DNA of 64,000 nt from an uncultured Hydrogenophaga sp. Its GTDB lineage: Bacteria > Pseudomonadota > Gammaproteobacteria > Burkholderiales > Burkholderiaceae_C. The notes under the pieces were generated by a model, which did no database searches, was not told where the DNA came from, and worked only from the letters and a program-made list of their open reading frames with translations. This document shows, one piece after another, positions 33,676 to 43,160 of this stretch; position 1 is the first letter of the stretch; every line of letters starts with the position of its first letter. The stretch lies in the NCBI RefSeq assembly GCF_958439165.1, contig NZ_OY288121.1:1-64000 (forward strand). The letters run 5' to 3'. Made by a program: the position numbers and the translations under genes.

Positions 33676-34658
33676 CAGTCGAGCTTGGCGCCGGACGCCT
33701 TGACCACTTGCGCCCATTTGCGGATCTCGCCCTTGACGAAGCTGTCGAAGGCATTGCCGCTCAGGTCGGGGAACTCGGCGCCCTGGTTGGCCCACACCGC
33801 CTTGGCCTCGTCGGTGTTGACCGACTTGCGGATCTCTTCGATGGCAGCCTTCTGGGCATCGGCCGGGGTACCTTTGGGCGCCCACACGCCGTACCAGGTG
33901 GTCACGTTGTAGTCGGGCAGGCCGAGTTCGGCGGCGCAGGGCACGTCCGGGAAGGCCGGGTTGCGCTTGGCACCGGCCACCATGAGCGCCTTGATGCGGC
34001 CACCCTTGATGTGCGCAGCCGACGAGCCGAGACCGTCGAACATCATGTCGACGTTGCCGGCGATCAGGTCGTTCAGGGCCGGGCCGGCTCCGCGGTAGGG
34101 AATGTGGGTGATGAAGGTCTTGGTCTGCTGCTTGAACAGCTCGCCGGCCAGGTGGTGCGAGGTGCCGCCGCCGGCCGAGCCGTAGTTCAGCTTGCCCGGG
34201 CTGGCCTTGACCTGCTTGAGGAAGTCCTGGAAGTTGCCAGGCACCCGCTTGGGGTTGACCACCAGCACCTGCGGCACGCTGGCCACCAGGATCATGGGGA
34301 TCAGGTCCTTCTCGATGTCGTAGTCGAGCTTGGGGTACATGGCCGGCGCGATCGAGTGGTGCACCGCCCCCATGAACAGGGTGTAGCCATCGGGCTGGGC
34401 CTTGGCCGCGATGCTGGCGCCCAGGGTGCCGCCGGCACCGCCCCGGTTGTCGATGACCAGCGACTTGCCCGTGATCCGGGTGAAGGCCGCCGACAGCGGG
34501 CGGGCGAAGGCATCGGTACCGCCGCCGGCCGGGAACGGCACGATCATGGTGACCGGCTTGGCCGGCCAGGCGGCCTGCGCCAGGGCGCCGGCATGGTGAA
34601 GGGCCGTGCCGGCCAGGGCGACGCCCAGCAGATGGCGGCGTTGCAGCGATGCGTTCAT
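33675..34658 (-). CDS. Periplasmic Bug-type (TctC) solute-binding protein
   Basis: A 327-residue tripartite tricarboxylate transporter receptor. Signal peptide MNASLQRRHLLGVALAGTAL to about residue 28 is twin-arginine-like (QRRHLLG), followed by PAKPVTMIVPFPAGGGTDAFARPL, the conserved Bug ligand-loop start. Placed between malonyl-CoA decarboxylase and matB genes, it probably captures malonate. No TctA or TctB membrane genes are in the window, as is common for Bug proteins. It overlaps the crotonase start. Confidence 0.92.
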   Translation of the reverse strand: MNASLQRRHLLGVALAGTALHHAGALAQAAWPAKPVTMIVPFPAGGGTDAFARPLSAAFTRITGKSLVIDNRGGAGGTLGASIAAKAQPDGYTLFMGAVHHSIAPAMYPKLDYDIEKDLIPMILVASVPQVLVVNPKRVPGNFQDFLKQVKASPGKLNYGSAGGGTSHHLAGELFKQQTKTFITHIPYRGAGPALNDLIAGNVDMMFDGLGSSAAHIKGGRIKALMVAGAKRNPAFPDVPCAAELGLPDYNVTTWYGVWAPKGTPADAQKAAIEEIRKSVNTDEAKAVWANQGAEFPDLSGNAFDSFVKGEIRKWAQVVKASGAKLD

Positions 34659-34698
34659 GGTGTTGTCTCCGTGCTTGTGGTTGTGGGCGGGAAAGCGT

Positions 34699-36024
34699 TC
34701 AAAGGTACAGGTCTTCCAGGGCGCCGGCCATCGGTACTTTTCCGGCTGCCAGCTGGGAGCGGTGGCGGTCGAGCCGCTTGAGGTCGTAGAGGTAATTGAC
34801 CATCAGACCATAGGACTGCTTGATCCCCTTGGAAGAGGGATCGGCCGCCCAGTTCAGGCGCTCGACCCGGGCGCCATTGCCCAGGTGGAAGCGGGCCACC
34901 GGGTCCAGCGGCTTGCCTTCCGACAGCTCCCGGGTGAGGTACCGGGCAGCCCAGCCCAGCAGGGCCCGGCGCGGGGTGTCGTGTTCGCCCAGCTCGTCCC
35001 ACCGCTCCCAGGCGGCCAGCAGCTCGGCGGGGGCGTTGCGCTGCAGCCAGGGCCGCAGCCCGGGGATGGGCGAGAGGGTGGCGAACACCTTGAGGCGGGG
35101 GAACTCGGCCTTGAGGGTGTCGACCACGTTCTTGATGAGCGAATCGCCGAAGCTCACGCCGCGCAGCCCGGTCTGGGTGTTGCTGATGGAATAGAAGATT
35201 GCGGTGGTGGCGCGGGTCAGGTCGTCCGGCGCGGCCGATTCGTCCAGCAGCGGCGTGATGCTGTCGGCCATGTGGTTCATCAGCGCCACTTCCACGAAGA
35301 TCAGCGGCTCGCCCGGCAGCCGGGGGTGAAAGAAGCCGTAGCAGCGCCGGTCGCTGTCGAGCCGGTTCTTCACGTCGGCCCAGCTGCGGATGTCGTGCAC
35401 CGCCTCGTACTTGATCAGCTTCTCCACCAGCGAGGCCGGCGAGTCCCAGCTGATGCGGCGCAGCTCCAGGAAGCCGACATCGAACCAGGTGGAGAACATG
35501 TACTCCATCTCGACATCCAGCGCCTGCAGCGAAGGCTCGGCCTTGAGGTGCGGCTGCAGCTCGGCCCGCAGGTCGACCAGGAAACGGATGCCGTCGGCAT
35601 GGGCGCTGATGCGTTGCAGCACCCGCCGACGGGGCGACACGGTGGCGCGCCGAAAACGCACCTCGGCCGCAGCCTCGTCGGGCGTGCCGACGGCAGCCGC
35701 CATATCGACCTGGGCCTTGCGGACCTTCTCCGGGTCGGCCTTGAACAGCTCGGACAGCAGCCGCCACACGTCGCGCCGCTCCTCAGGTGCGGCGGCGGTG
35801 TACCAGTCCATCAGCACCTGGGCCCGGCGACCGCCCTCCACTTCGCTGACCATCGGGTCGACCACCGCCATGATCTCGTCCAGCCGCTGGCGCAGGGCGC
35901 GTGGGGCCAGCGCTTCCTCGGGCTGGCGCAGCCGGGCCTTGAGCCGCTCGGCAATGCCGCGGCGGGCCGCAGGCGGGGTTCGCAGCTTGCCCACCCGCTC
36001 GGTGATCCAGGTCGATGCGCTCAT
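34699..36024 (-). CDS. matA: Malonyl-CoA decarboxylase
   Basis: A 441-residue decarboxylase that turns malonyl-CoA into acetyl-CoA and CO2. The N-terminal four-helix domain spans about residues 1-180; the catalytic domain begins near residue 190, with CYGFFHPRLPGEPLIFVEVAL, SISNTQTGLRGVSFGDSLIK and FATLSPIPGLRPWL, and the C-terminal VARFHLGNGARVERLNW includes the catalytic His region. Its ATG overlaps the regulator stop (ATGA). Length is normal for bacterial enzymes. Confidence 0.95.
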   Translation of the reverse strand: MSASTWITERVGKLRTPPAARRGIAERLKARLRQPEEALAPRALRQRLDEIMAVVDPMVSEVEGGRRAQVLMDWYTAAAPEERRDVWRLLSELFKADPEKVRKAQVDMAAAVGTPDEAAAEVRFRRATVSPRRRVLQRISAHADGIRFLVDLRAELQPHLKAEPSLQALDVEMEYMFSTWFDVGFLELRRISWDSPASLVEKLIKYEAVHDIRSWADVKNRLDSDRRCYGFFHPRLPGEPLIFVEVALMNHMADSITPLLDESAAPDDLTRATTAIFYSISNTQTGLRGVSFGDSLIKNVVDTLKAEFPRLKVFATLSPIPGLRPWLQRNAPAELLAAWERWDELGEHDTPRRALLGWAARYLTRELSEGKPLDPVARFHLGNGARVERLNWAADPSSKGIKQSYGLMVNYLYDLKRLDRHRSQLAAGKVPMAGALEDLYL

Positions 36025-36689
36025 GCCGAAATCCTTGAGGTGCGTTGGCGTGCCAGTTCGCGCAGCGCCTCGCGCTGGCGGACCAAGTGGGTTCGCATCG
36101 CGGCCTCCGCACCCTCGGCATCGCGGGCCTTGAGCGCGGCATAGACCACCATGTGCTCGGCCAGGCTCTGGGCCAGGCGGCCCGGCGCGTGCAGCTGCTG
36201 CAACCGGGCCAGCCGCAGGAGCTTGCGCAGGTCGCCGATCACCTGGGCCAGCCAGCGGTTGTCGGCCAGGGTGATGATGGCTTCGTGGATGGCGTGGTTG
36301 GTTTCGTAGTACTCGGCAATGCGCCGGGCCTGGGCATGGCGGTTCAGGCGCTCGTGCAGCGAGTCGAGGGCGGCCAGGTCGGCGTCGGTGGCGTTGCGGG
36401 CCGCCTCGAAGGCGCAACGGCCCTCGAGCAGTGCGATGACCGGAAAGATCTCGTCCAGGTCGCGCTCGGTGATCTGGTTGACGAAGCAGCCGCGCCGCGG
36501 CTCGTGGCGCAGCAGCCCCTCGGCGGTCAGCACCCGCAGGGCTTCGCGCAGCGGCGTGCGGGAAATGCCCATCTGCTCGCACAGGGCGGGCTCGTCGATG
36601 AAGCTGCCCGGCAGCAGGCTGCCGCCAAAGATCAGCCCCCGCAGCCGGTCGGCCACGTCATCGTGCAAGGAGCTGGAAACCACGCGCAT
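36021..36689 (-). CDS. matR: GntR-family (FCD) regulator of the malonate operon
   Basis: A 222-residue regulator. The N-terminal winged helix has PGSFIDEPALCEQMGISRTPLREALRVL, and the FCD domain carries metal/ligand histidines in NHAIHEAI and AEHMVVYAALKARD. It is the first gene of the operon, overlapping malonyl-CoA decarboxylase by 4 bp, so it probably senses malonate or malonyl-CoA and represses its own operon. The palindrome ATTACCTGTAAT lies 33 bp upstream of its start. Confidence 0.92.
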   Translation of the reverse strand: MRVVSSSLHDDVADRLRGLIFGGSLLPGSFIDEPALCEQMGISRTPLREALRVLTAEGLLRHEPRRGCFVNQITERDLDEIFPVIALLEGRCAFEAARNATDADLAALDSLHERLNRHAQARRIAEYYETNHAIHEAIITLADNRWLAQVIGDLRKLLRLARLQQLHAPGRLAQSLAEHMVVYAALKARDAEGAEAAMRTHLVRQREALRELARQRTSRISA

Positions 36690-36721
36690 GGACAGGTCGG
36701 ATGGGTGTCAGGAACAGGAAA

Positions 36722-36743
36722 ATTACCTGTAATAACGCGTAAT
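36722..36743. promoter_or_regulatory. Candidate MatR operator
   Basis: ATTACCTGTAAT (36722-36733) is a palindrome with ATTAC/GTAAT arms; a third GTAAT half-site follows at 36739-36743. It lies in an AT-rich patch just before the regulator gene, at the expected promoter position. Confidence 0.6.
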
Positions 36744-36761
36744 CCTAGCCATCTGCACAAC

Positions 36762-36788
36762 AAAAAGGGCAGGTGATTACCCTGCCCT
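36762..36788 (-). terminator. Terminator downstream of lgt
   Basis: An 8-bp stem AGGGCAGG/CCTGCCCT (36766-36773 and 36781-36788) with a 7-nt loop, followed on the minus strand by TTTTT. It lies 31 bp past the lgt stop and separates lgt from the malonate operon promoter. Confidence 0.85.
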
Positions 36789-36818
36789 GCGTCCTGTCGC
36801 CCGTTCGGGGCGCGGGAA

Positions 36819-37622
36819 TCAGCCCGTCCTGGGACGGCTGGTCCAGGCCAGCGCCAGGCCCGCCAGGATCATCGGGATGCAGAGCCATTGGCCCATGCTC
36901 ATGCCCAGCGAGAGCAGGCCCAGGTGGGCGTCGGGCTCGCGGAAGAATTCGGCCACGAAGCGGAACACGCCGTAGCCCAGCAGGAACATGGCCGACACCT
37001 GTCCGGTGGCGCGCGGCTTGCGGGCGTAGAGCCACAGCAGCACGAACAGCAGCAGGCCCTCCAGCAGGAACTGGTACACCTGCGAGGGGTGGCGCGGCAG
37101 GTCGCCCGCACCCCGGAACACCATGCCCCAGGGCAGCGACGGATCGGCCACCCTGCCCCACAGCTCACCATTGAGGAAGTTGCCCAGGCGGCCTGCGGCC
37201 AGCCCGGTGGGCACGCAAGGGGCCACGAAGTCCATCACCTGCAGGAACGGCCGGCTGCGGCTGCGCGCAAACCAGACCATGGCCAGCAGCACGCCGATCA
37301 GACCGCCATGAAAGCTCATGCCGCCCTGCCAGACCGCGAACACCTCCAGCGGGTGCTGCAGGTAATAGCCCGGCTGGTAGAACACGCAGTAGCCGATGCG
37401 CCCGCCCGCCACCACGCCCAGCACGCCCAGGAACAGAATGTCCTCGACGTCACGGGCGCTCCAGGCCGGCTCGCGCAGGCTGGCGAACGGCTCGTGCTTC
37501 AGGCGAAGCCGGCCGAGCACCACGAACAGCACGAAGGCAGCGAGGTAGGTCAGGCCGTACCAGTGGATGGCCACGGGGCCCAGCTGCAGTGCAACCGGGT
37601 CGATGGCAGGGTGGATCAGCAT
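36819..37622 (-). CDS. lgt: Prolipoprotein diacylglyceryl transferase
   Basis: A 267-residue inner-membrane enzyme that adds diacylglyceryl to the lipobox cysteine of prelipoproteins. Seven membrane helices are visible, with the family signature GRLGNFLNGELWGR near residue 141 and HGGLIGVLLAM upstream. The ATG overlaps the ilvD stop (TGATG). Length is normal. Confidence 0.97.
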   Translation of the reverse strand: MLIHPAIDPVALQLGPVAIHWYGLTYLAAFVLFVVLGRLRLKHEPFASLREPAWSARDVEDILFLGVLGVVAGGRIGYCVFYQPGYYLQHPLEVFAVWQGGMSFHGGLIGVLLAMVWFARSRSRPFLQVMDFVAPCVPTGLAAGRLGNFLNGELWGRVADPSLPWGMVFRGAGDLPRHPSQVYQFLLEGLLLFVLLWLYARKPRATGQVSAMFLLGYGVFRFVAEFFREPDAHLGLLSLGMSMGQWLCIPMILAGLALAWTSRPRTG

Positions 37623-39481
37623 CAGCCTTCGAGCTTGGAGAGGTCGCGCACCGCGCCCTTGTCGGCCGAGGTGGCCAGCAGCGCATAGGCGCGCAGGGCA
37701 GCCGAGACCTGGCGCGGGCGCGGCTGCTCCGGCTTCCAGCCCTTGGCATCCTGCTCGGCGCGGCGGCGGGCGAGTTCTTCGTCGCTCACCAGCACGTCGA
37801 TGCTGCGGTTGGGGATGTCGATGCGGATGCGGTCACCGTTGCGCACCAGGCCGATGGCGCCGCCGGCTGCGGCCTCGGGCGAGCAGTGGCCGATGGACAA
37901 GCCGGAGGTGCCGCCGGAGAAGCGGCCGTCGGTCAGCAGCGCGCAGGCCTTGCCCAGGCCCTTGGACTTGATGTAGCTCGTGGGGTAGAGCATTTCCTGC
38001 ATGCCGGGGCCGCCCTTCGGGCCCTCGTAACGCACCACCACCACGTCGCCGGCCTTGACCTTGTCGTCCAGGATGTTCTGCACCGCGTCGTCCTGGCTCT
38101 CCACCACATGGGCCGGGCCTTCGAACACCATCAGGCTGTCGTCCACGCCGGCGGTCTTGACCACGCAGCCGTCCACCGCGATGTTGCCGCGCAGCACCGC
38201 CAGGCCGCCTTCCTTGGAGAAGGCGTGTTCGTACGAGCGGATGCAGCCTTCGGCGCGATCCAGGTCGAGGCTGGGCCAGCGGGTGGCCTGGCTGAACGCC
38301 ACCTGGGTGGGAATGCCGGCCGGGCCGGCCATGAAGAAGGTCTTGACCGCTTCCGAGGGGTTGCGGGCAATGTCCCACTCGTCCAGGGCGTGCTTGAGCG
38401 TGGGGGCGTGCACCGTGGGCACGTCGGTGTGCAGCTTGCCGGCACGGTCGAGCTCACCCAGGATGGCCATGATGCCGCCGGCACGGTGCACGTCCTCGAT
38501 GTGGTACTTGTTGGTGTTGGGTGCCACCTTGCACAGCTGCGGCACGTCGCGCGACATGCGGTCGATGTCGGTCATGTCGAAGTCGATGCCGGCCTCCTGG
38601 GCTGCGGCCAGGATGTGCAGGATGGTGTTGGTGGAGCCGCCCATGGCGATGTCCAGCGTCATGGCGTTCTCGAAGGCCTTCTTGCCGATGGCGCGCGGCA
38701 GCACCGAGGCGTCTTCCTGTTCGTAGTAGCGGCGGCACAGCTCGACCGCGGTGCGCCCGGCGCGCTTGAACAGTTCTTCGCGATCGGCGTGGGTGGCCAG
38801 CACCGTGCCGTTGCCCGGCAGCGAAAGGCCCAGGGCCTCGGTCAGGCAGTTCATGGAGTTGGCGGTGAACATGCCCGAGCAGGAACCGCAGGTGGGGCAT
38901 GCCGAACGCTCCACTTCGGCCAGGTCGGCCTCGGAGACCTTGTCGTCGGCGGCCATGACCATGGCGTCGATCAGGTCGAGCTTCTTGATCTGGATGGTGG
39001 AGGTGCCGGGCACGGCCAGCTTCACCTTGCCGGCCTCCATGGGACCGCCCGAGACGAACACCACCGGGATGTTCAGCCGCATGGCGGCCATCAGCATGCC
39101 GGGGGTGATCTTGTCGCAGTTGGAGATGCACACCAGCGCATCGGCGCAGTGGGCGTTGACCATGTACTCCACCGAGTCCGCAATGATGTCGCGGCTGGGC
39201 AGCGAATACAGCATGCCGTCGTGGCCCATGGCGATGCCGTCGTCCACCGCGATGGTGTTGAACTCCTTGGCCACGCCACCCACCGCCTCGATCTCGCGGG
39301 CCACCAGCTGACCCAGATCCTTCAGGTGCACATGGCCCGGCACGAACTGGGTGAAGGAGTTCGCGATGGCAATGATGGGCTTGCCGAAGTCGCCGTCCTT
39401 CATGCCGGTGGCACGCCAGAGGGCGCGGGCTCCGGCCTGGTTGCGGCCGGCGGTGGAGGTCTTGGAGCGGTATTGCGGCAT
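37622..39481 (-). CDS. ilvD: Dihydroxy-acid dehydratase
   Basis: A 619-residue iron-sulfur enzyme of branched-chain amino-acid synthesis. Cluster cysteines are in ISNCDKITPGMLMA and CPTCGSCSGMFTANSMNCL, and the C-terminal GGTSGLSIGHCSPEAAAGG is present. The long (about 616-residue) form matches the E. coli-type enzyme. It is immediately upstream of lgt with a 1-bp overlap. Confidence 0.97.
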   Translation of the reverse strand: MPQYRSKTSTAGRNQAGARALWRATGMKDGDFGKPIIAIANSFTQFVPGHVHLKDLGQLVAREIEAVGGVAKEFNTIAVDDGIAMGHDGMLYSLPSRDIIADSVEYMVNAHCADALVCISNCDKITPGMLMAAMRLNIPVVFVSGGPMEAGKVKLAVPGTSTIQIKKLDLIDAMVMAADDKVSEADLAEVERSACPTCGSCSGMFTANSMNCLTEALGLSLPGNGTVLATHADREELFKRAGRTAVELCRRYYEQEDASVLPRAIGKKAFENAMTLDIAMGGSTNTILHILAAAQEAGIDFDMTDIDRMSRDVPQLCKVAPNTNKYHIEDVHRAGGIMAILGELDRAGKLHTDVPTVHAPTLKHALDEWDIARNPSEAVKTFFMAGPAGIPTQVAFSQATRWPSLDLDRAEGCIRSYEHAFSKEGGLAVLRGNIAVDGCVVKTAGVDDSLMVFEGPAHVVESQDDAVQNILDDKVKAGDVVVVRYEGPKGGPGMQEMLYPTSYIKSKGLGKACALLTDGRFSGGTSGLSIGHCSPEAAAGGAIGLVRNGDRIRIDIPNRSIDVLVSDEELARRRAEQDAKGWKPEQPRPRQVSAALRAYALLATSADKGAVRDLSKLEG

Positions 39482-39557
39482 GGTGTCTCGGGGTCGTTGT
39501 GGGTGATGGGCGACCGGTCTGCGGTCAACCCGGGATTATCGGGCGGGGTGAATGGCC

Positions 39558-39797
39558 TCAGCGGCGATGCCGGTCCAGGCCCAGGGCCTTGCGCTGCTTC
39601 TCGATGCGGTCCGCCTTGCGCTGATCCATCTTTTCCATCTGTTTGCGGCGGGTGTAGCCGGAACTGTCGGCCCAGGCCCACCAGAGCAGGGCCAGGCCGA
39701 ACGGCGACAGCACCACCAGCCATGACCAGCCGGCCACCGGGCCGAGTTCCAGGTACTTGAGCAGCAGCAACACGATGCCGGCGGAGAGGAAGTACAT
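39558..39797 (-). CDS. Small Trp-rich membrane protein (79 residues)
   Basis: A short protein with two hydrophobic stretches (YFLSAGIVLLLLKYLEL and VAGWSWLVVLSPFGLALLWW) and a basic tail (RRKQMEKMDQRKADRIEKQRK). It matches the small Trp-rich protein family known from Burkholderiales, of unknown function. The ATG at 39797 gives the family start MYFLSAG. It lies 76 bp upstream of ilvD and is divergent from the cytochrome c gene. Confidence 0.8.
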   Translation of the reverse strand: MYFLSAGIVLLLLKYLELGPVAGWSWLVVLSPFGLALLWWAWADSSGYTRRKQMEKMDQRKADRIEKQRKALGLDRHRR

Positions 39798-39929
39798 GAA
39801 GTTGCTCCGTGAAGCCCGGGTAAATCCGGGGAAAGGTACTGAACGATCGGGCGGTTTCGGGGATCGGAGTCGGGCGTCATTCGCTAGAATCGGCGCGCGT
39901 TTGCAACCACCCCAGAGGACACGAACCCC

Positions 39930-40235
39930 ATGAAACGAACCCTGATGATTATGGCCTCGCTGGCCGTCCTGTCTGCTCCGGCCATGGCCGACGAAGCCCT
40001 GGCCAAGAGCAAGAACTGCCTGGCCTGCCACGCCATGGACAAGAAGCTGGTCGGTCCGTCCTACAAGGACATCGCCAAGAAGTATGCCGGCGACGCCAAG
40101 GCGGTCGACATGCTGGCCACCAAGATCCAGAAGGGCGGCGCCGGTGTCTGGGGTGCGATCCCCATGCCCGCCAACCCGCAGGTGAGCGACGCCGAAGCCA
40201 AGAAGCTGTCGGCCTGGATCCTGGGCATGAAGTGA
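39930..40235 (+). CDS. Class I cytochrome c (c551/c552-like)
   Basis: A 101-residue periplasmic monohaem cytochrome. The signal peptide MKRTLMIMASLAVLSAPAMA is cleaved before DEALAKSK; the haem site is NCLACHAMD and the axial methionine lies in AIPMPANPQVSD. Such cytochromes donate electrons to terminal oxidases; CcoP in this window is a possible partner. A possible -10 (TAGAAT, 39885-39890) precedes it and a terminator follows. Confidence 0.93.
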   Translation: MKRTLMIMASLAVLSAPAMADEALAKSKNCLACHAMDKKLVGPSYKDIAKKYAGDAKAVDMLATKIQKGGAGVWGAIPMPANPQVSDAEAKKLSAWILGMK

Positions 40236-40274
40236 CCCGGCTCCGGACCGGGCCCGGTCCGGGTCCAGACCAAG

Positions 40275-40302
40275 AAAAACCCGCCTGAAAGGCGGGTTTT
40301 TT
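40275..40302. terminator. Bidirectional terminator between cytochrome c and acs
   Basis: Perfect 11-bp stem (AAAAACCCGCC at 40275-40285 with GGCGGGTTTTT at 40291-40301) and a 5-nt loop, with T-runs on both strands. It ends the two convergent transcripts. Confidence 0.92.
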
Positions 40303-40318
40303 CATGGGCGTCTGCGGC

Positions 40319-42313
40319 TCAGTTGTTCTCGGCCAGCTGGTCCAGGATGGCCGGGTTCTCCAGGGTGGAGGTGTCCTGCGTGATGGCCTCGCCCTTGGCG
40401 ATCGAGCGCAGCAGGCGGCGCATGATCTTGCCGGAGCGGGTCTTGGGCAGGTTGTCGCCGAAACGGATGTCCTTGGGCTTGGCGATCGGGCCGATCTCCT
40501 TGCCCACCCAGTCGCGCAGCTGCTTGGCAATGGCCTTGGCTTCCTCGCCGGTGGGGCGCGAACGCTTGAGCACCACGAAGGCCACGATGGCCTCGCCGGT
40601 CAGGTCGTCCGGGCGGCCCACCACGGCGGCTTCGGCCACCAGGTCGGTCTTGCCGACCAGGGCGGACTCGATCTCCATGGTGCCCATGCGGTGGCCCGAG
40701 ACGTTGAGCACGTCGTCGATGCGGCCGGTGATGCGGAAGTAGCCGCGGTCGGCACTGCGCACCGCGCCGTCGCCGGCCAGGTAGTAGCCGCGCAGCTCGT
40801 CCGGGAAGTAGCTCTTCTTGAAACGCTCCGGGTCGCCCCAGATGGTGCGGATCATGGACGGCCAGGGCTTCTTGACCACCAGGATGCCGCCGGCGCCATT
40901 CGCCACGTCGTTGCCGGTCTCGTCCACGATGGCCGCCGCAATGCCCGGCAGGGGCAGCGTGCAGGAGCCCGGCACCAGCGGCGTGGCGCCCGGCAGCGGC
41001 GTGATCATGTGGCCGCCGGTCTCGGTCTGCCAGAAGGTGTCGACGATGGGGCAACGCTCGCCGCCCACATGGCGGTAGTACCACATCCAGGCTTCGGGGT
41101 TGATCGGTTCACCCACCGAACCCAGCAGGCGCAGGCTGGAGAGGTCCGAGCGTGCCGGGTGCACCTTCTCGTCACCCTCGGCCGCCTTGATGAGCGAGCG
41201 GATGGCGGTGGGTGCGGTGTAGAAGATGGTGCACTTGTGCTTCTCGATCATCTGCCAGAAGCGGCCGGCGTTCGGGTAGGTGGGCACGCCCTCGAACACG
41301 ATCTGGGTGGCGCCGGCGGCCAGCGGGCCGTAGGCCACATAGCTGTGGCCGGTGATCCAGCCGATGTCGGCGGTGCACCAGAAGATGTCGTCGGCCTTCA
41401 GGTCGAAGGTCCAGTTTATGGTCAGGTTGGCCCACAGCAGGTAGCCGCCGGTGCTGTGCTGCACGCCCTTGGGCTTGCCGGTGGAGCCGGAGGTGTACAG
41501 CACGAACAGCGGGTGCTCCGCGCCCACCATCTCGGCCGGGCAGCTGGTGGACTGGCCGGCCATGTCCTCGTGCATGAAGCTGTCGCGCCCGGCCACCATG
41601 TTGCAGGCGGTGGGCGTGCGCTGGAACACGATGACGTTCTGGATGCACTCGCAGCCGCCCATGGCGATGCCGTCGTCCACGATGGACTTCAGCGGCAGTT
41701 CCTTGCCGCCGCGCAGCTGGTAGTTGGCGGTGATGACGGCCACGGCACCGGCGTCCTGGATGCGCTCCTGCAAGGCCTTGGCCGAGAAGCCGCCGAACAC
41801 CACCGAGTGGGTGGCGCCGATGCGGGCGCAGGCCTGCATGGCCACCACGCCTTCGATGGTCATGGGCATGTAGATGACGACGCGGTCGCCCTTCTTCACG
41901 CCCTTGGCCTTCAGGACATTCGCAAACTGCGACACCTTGTCCAGCAGTTCACGGTAGGTGACGCGGGTCACCTCGCCGCCATCGGCCTCGAAGATGATGG
42001 CGGTCTTGTTTTCCACCGGGGTGCCCATGTGGCGATCCAGGCAGTTGAACGAGGCATTGAGCTCGCCGTCCTGGAACCACTTGTAGAACGGCGCCTGCGA
42101 GGCGTCGAGCGTCTGGGTGAAGGGCTTGTTCCAGGTCAGGGTCTCGCGCGCCAGACGGGCCCAGAACGCTTCGTGGTCCCGCTCTGCCTCGGCACACAGG
42201 GCCTGGTAGGCATCCATGCCCGAGATGCGGGCGGCCTGGACGATGGCAGCAGAGGGTTCGAAGACCCGGTTTTCGACCAGGGTGGATTCGATCGACGACG
42301 AGGGTGCGGACAT
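40319..42313 (-). CDS. acs: Acetyl-CoA synthetase
   Basis: A 664-residue AMP-forming enzyme that activates acetate. The phosphate loop is LYTSGSTGKPKGVQHST, the hinge region ITGRIDDVLNVSGHRMGT and the acetylation-controlled lysine lies in PKTRSGKIMRRLLRSI at the C-terminus. CAGGAG precedes the ATG at 42313; an upstream in-frame start adds unrelated residues. It supports acetate use together with isocitrate lyase and recycles acetate from other pathways. Confidence 0.97.
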   Translation of the reverse strand: MSAPSSSIESTLVENRVFEPSAAIVQAARISGMDAYQALCAEAERDHEAFWARLARETLTWNKPFTQTLDASQAPFYKWFQDGELNASFNCLDRHMGTPVENKTAIIFEADGGEVTRVTYRELLDKVSQFANVLKAKGVKKGDRVVIYMPMTIEGVVAMQACARIGATHSVVFGGFSAKALQERIQDAGAVAVITANYQLRGGKELPLKSIVDDGIAMGGCECIQNVIVFQRTPTACNMVAGRDSFMHEDMAGQSTSCPAEMVGAEHPLFVLYTSGSTGKPKGVQHSTGGYLLWANLTINWTFDLKADDIFWCTADIGWITGHSYVAYGPLAAGATQIVFEGVPTYPNAGRFWQMIEKHKCTIFYTAPTAIRSLIKAAEGDEKVHPARSDLSSLRLLGSVGEPINPEAWMWYYRHVGGERCPIVDTFWQTETGGHMITPLPGATPLVPGSCTLPLPGIAAAIVDETGNDVANGAGGILVVKKPWPSMIRTIWGDPERFKKSYFPDELRGYYLAGDGAVRSADRGYFRITGRIDDVLNVSGHRMGTMEIESALVGKTDLVAEAAVVGRPDDLTGEAIVAFVVLKRSRPTGEEAKAIAKQLRDWVGKEIGPIAKPKDIRFGDNLPKTRSGKIMRRLLRSIAKGEAITQDTSTLENPAILDQLAENN

Positions 42314-42468
42314 GCGCAAGTCTCCTGATATGTTGTTGAAAACCGGAACGCCGGGCACTGTGCGCAGCCGCTCTTACAGGCCACTGACACAGAGGCGACA
42401 CCTACAATAGCAGGCTGCCCTCAGGGTGGCTACGACCCCGCCCCGACCACCACGCATTCTCATATTTC

Positions 42469-43065
42469 ATGACCGATCCCGTCAAAACCGGCTCCATCCG
42501 GCCGCTGCCCAACCTGATCTTTGCCAGCCGCTGGCTGCAGCTGCCGCTCTACCTCGGACTCATTGCCGCCCAGGGCATCTACGTGTTCCATTTCTGGGTC
42601 GAGCTGGTGCACCTGATCGAAGCCGCCTTCGGCAACGAGGTGGCGCTGCAGAAGCTGGTCACCAGCATCGGCTACAAGAGCGACGTGGTGCTCACCGGCC
42701 TGAACGAGACGGTGATCATGCTGGTGGTGCTGGCCCTGATCGACGTGGTGATGATCAGCAACCTGCTGATCATGGTGATCGTGGGTGGCTACGAGACCTT
42801 CGTCAGCCGCATGCACCTGGAAAACCACCCCGACCAGCCGGAATGGCTGAGCCACGTGAATGCGTCGGTGCTCAAGGTCAAGCTGGCCACCGCGATCATC
42901 GGCATCAGCTCCATCCACCTGCTCAAGACCTTCATCAACGCCGCCAACTACGACGAGAAGGTGCTGATCTGGCAGACGGTGATCCACATTGCCTTCCTGT
43001 TCAGCGCACTGGCCATCGCCCTGACCGACAAGTTGATGCACGTGCCCGCCAGCGGCAAGCATTGA
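42469..43065 (+). CDS. UPF0114 (YqhA/TIGR00645) membrane protein
   Basis: A 198-residue protein with about four membrane helices. The family block ASRWLQLPLYLGLIAAQGIYV and the central IDVVMISNLLIMVIVGGYETFVS are conserved in UPF0114. The function is unknown. A -10-like TACAAT (42403-42408) lies 60 bp upstream. It is divergent from acs and stands alone before the adhesin locus. Confidence 0.88.
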   Translation: MTDPVKTGSIRPLPNLIFASRWLQLPLYLGLIAAQGIYVFHFWVELVHLIEAAFGNEVALQKLVTSIGYKSDVVLTGLNETVIMLVVLALIDVVMISNLLIMVIVGGYETFVSRMHLENHPDQPEWLSHVNASVLKVKLATAIIGISSIHLLKTFINAANYDEKVLIWQTVIHIAFLFSALAIALTDKLMHVPASGKH

Positions 43066-43160
43066 GCGGGCCCGCACCCGGCTCCCGCCACCCGGGCACG
43101 GCCACCGACCCATACGGTGCCCCAAGGGGTATCCGCAGGGGGTTAACACACCAGGGAAAA

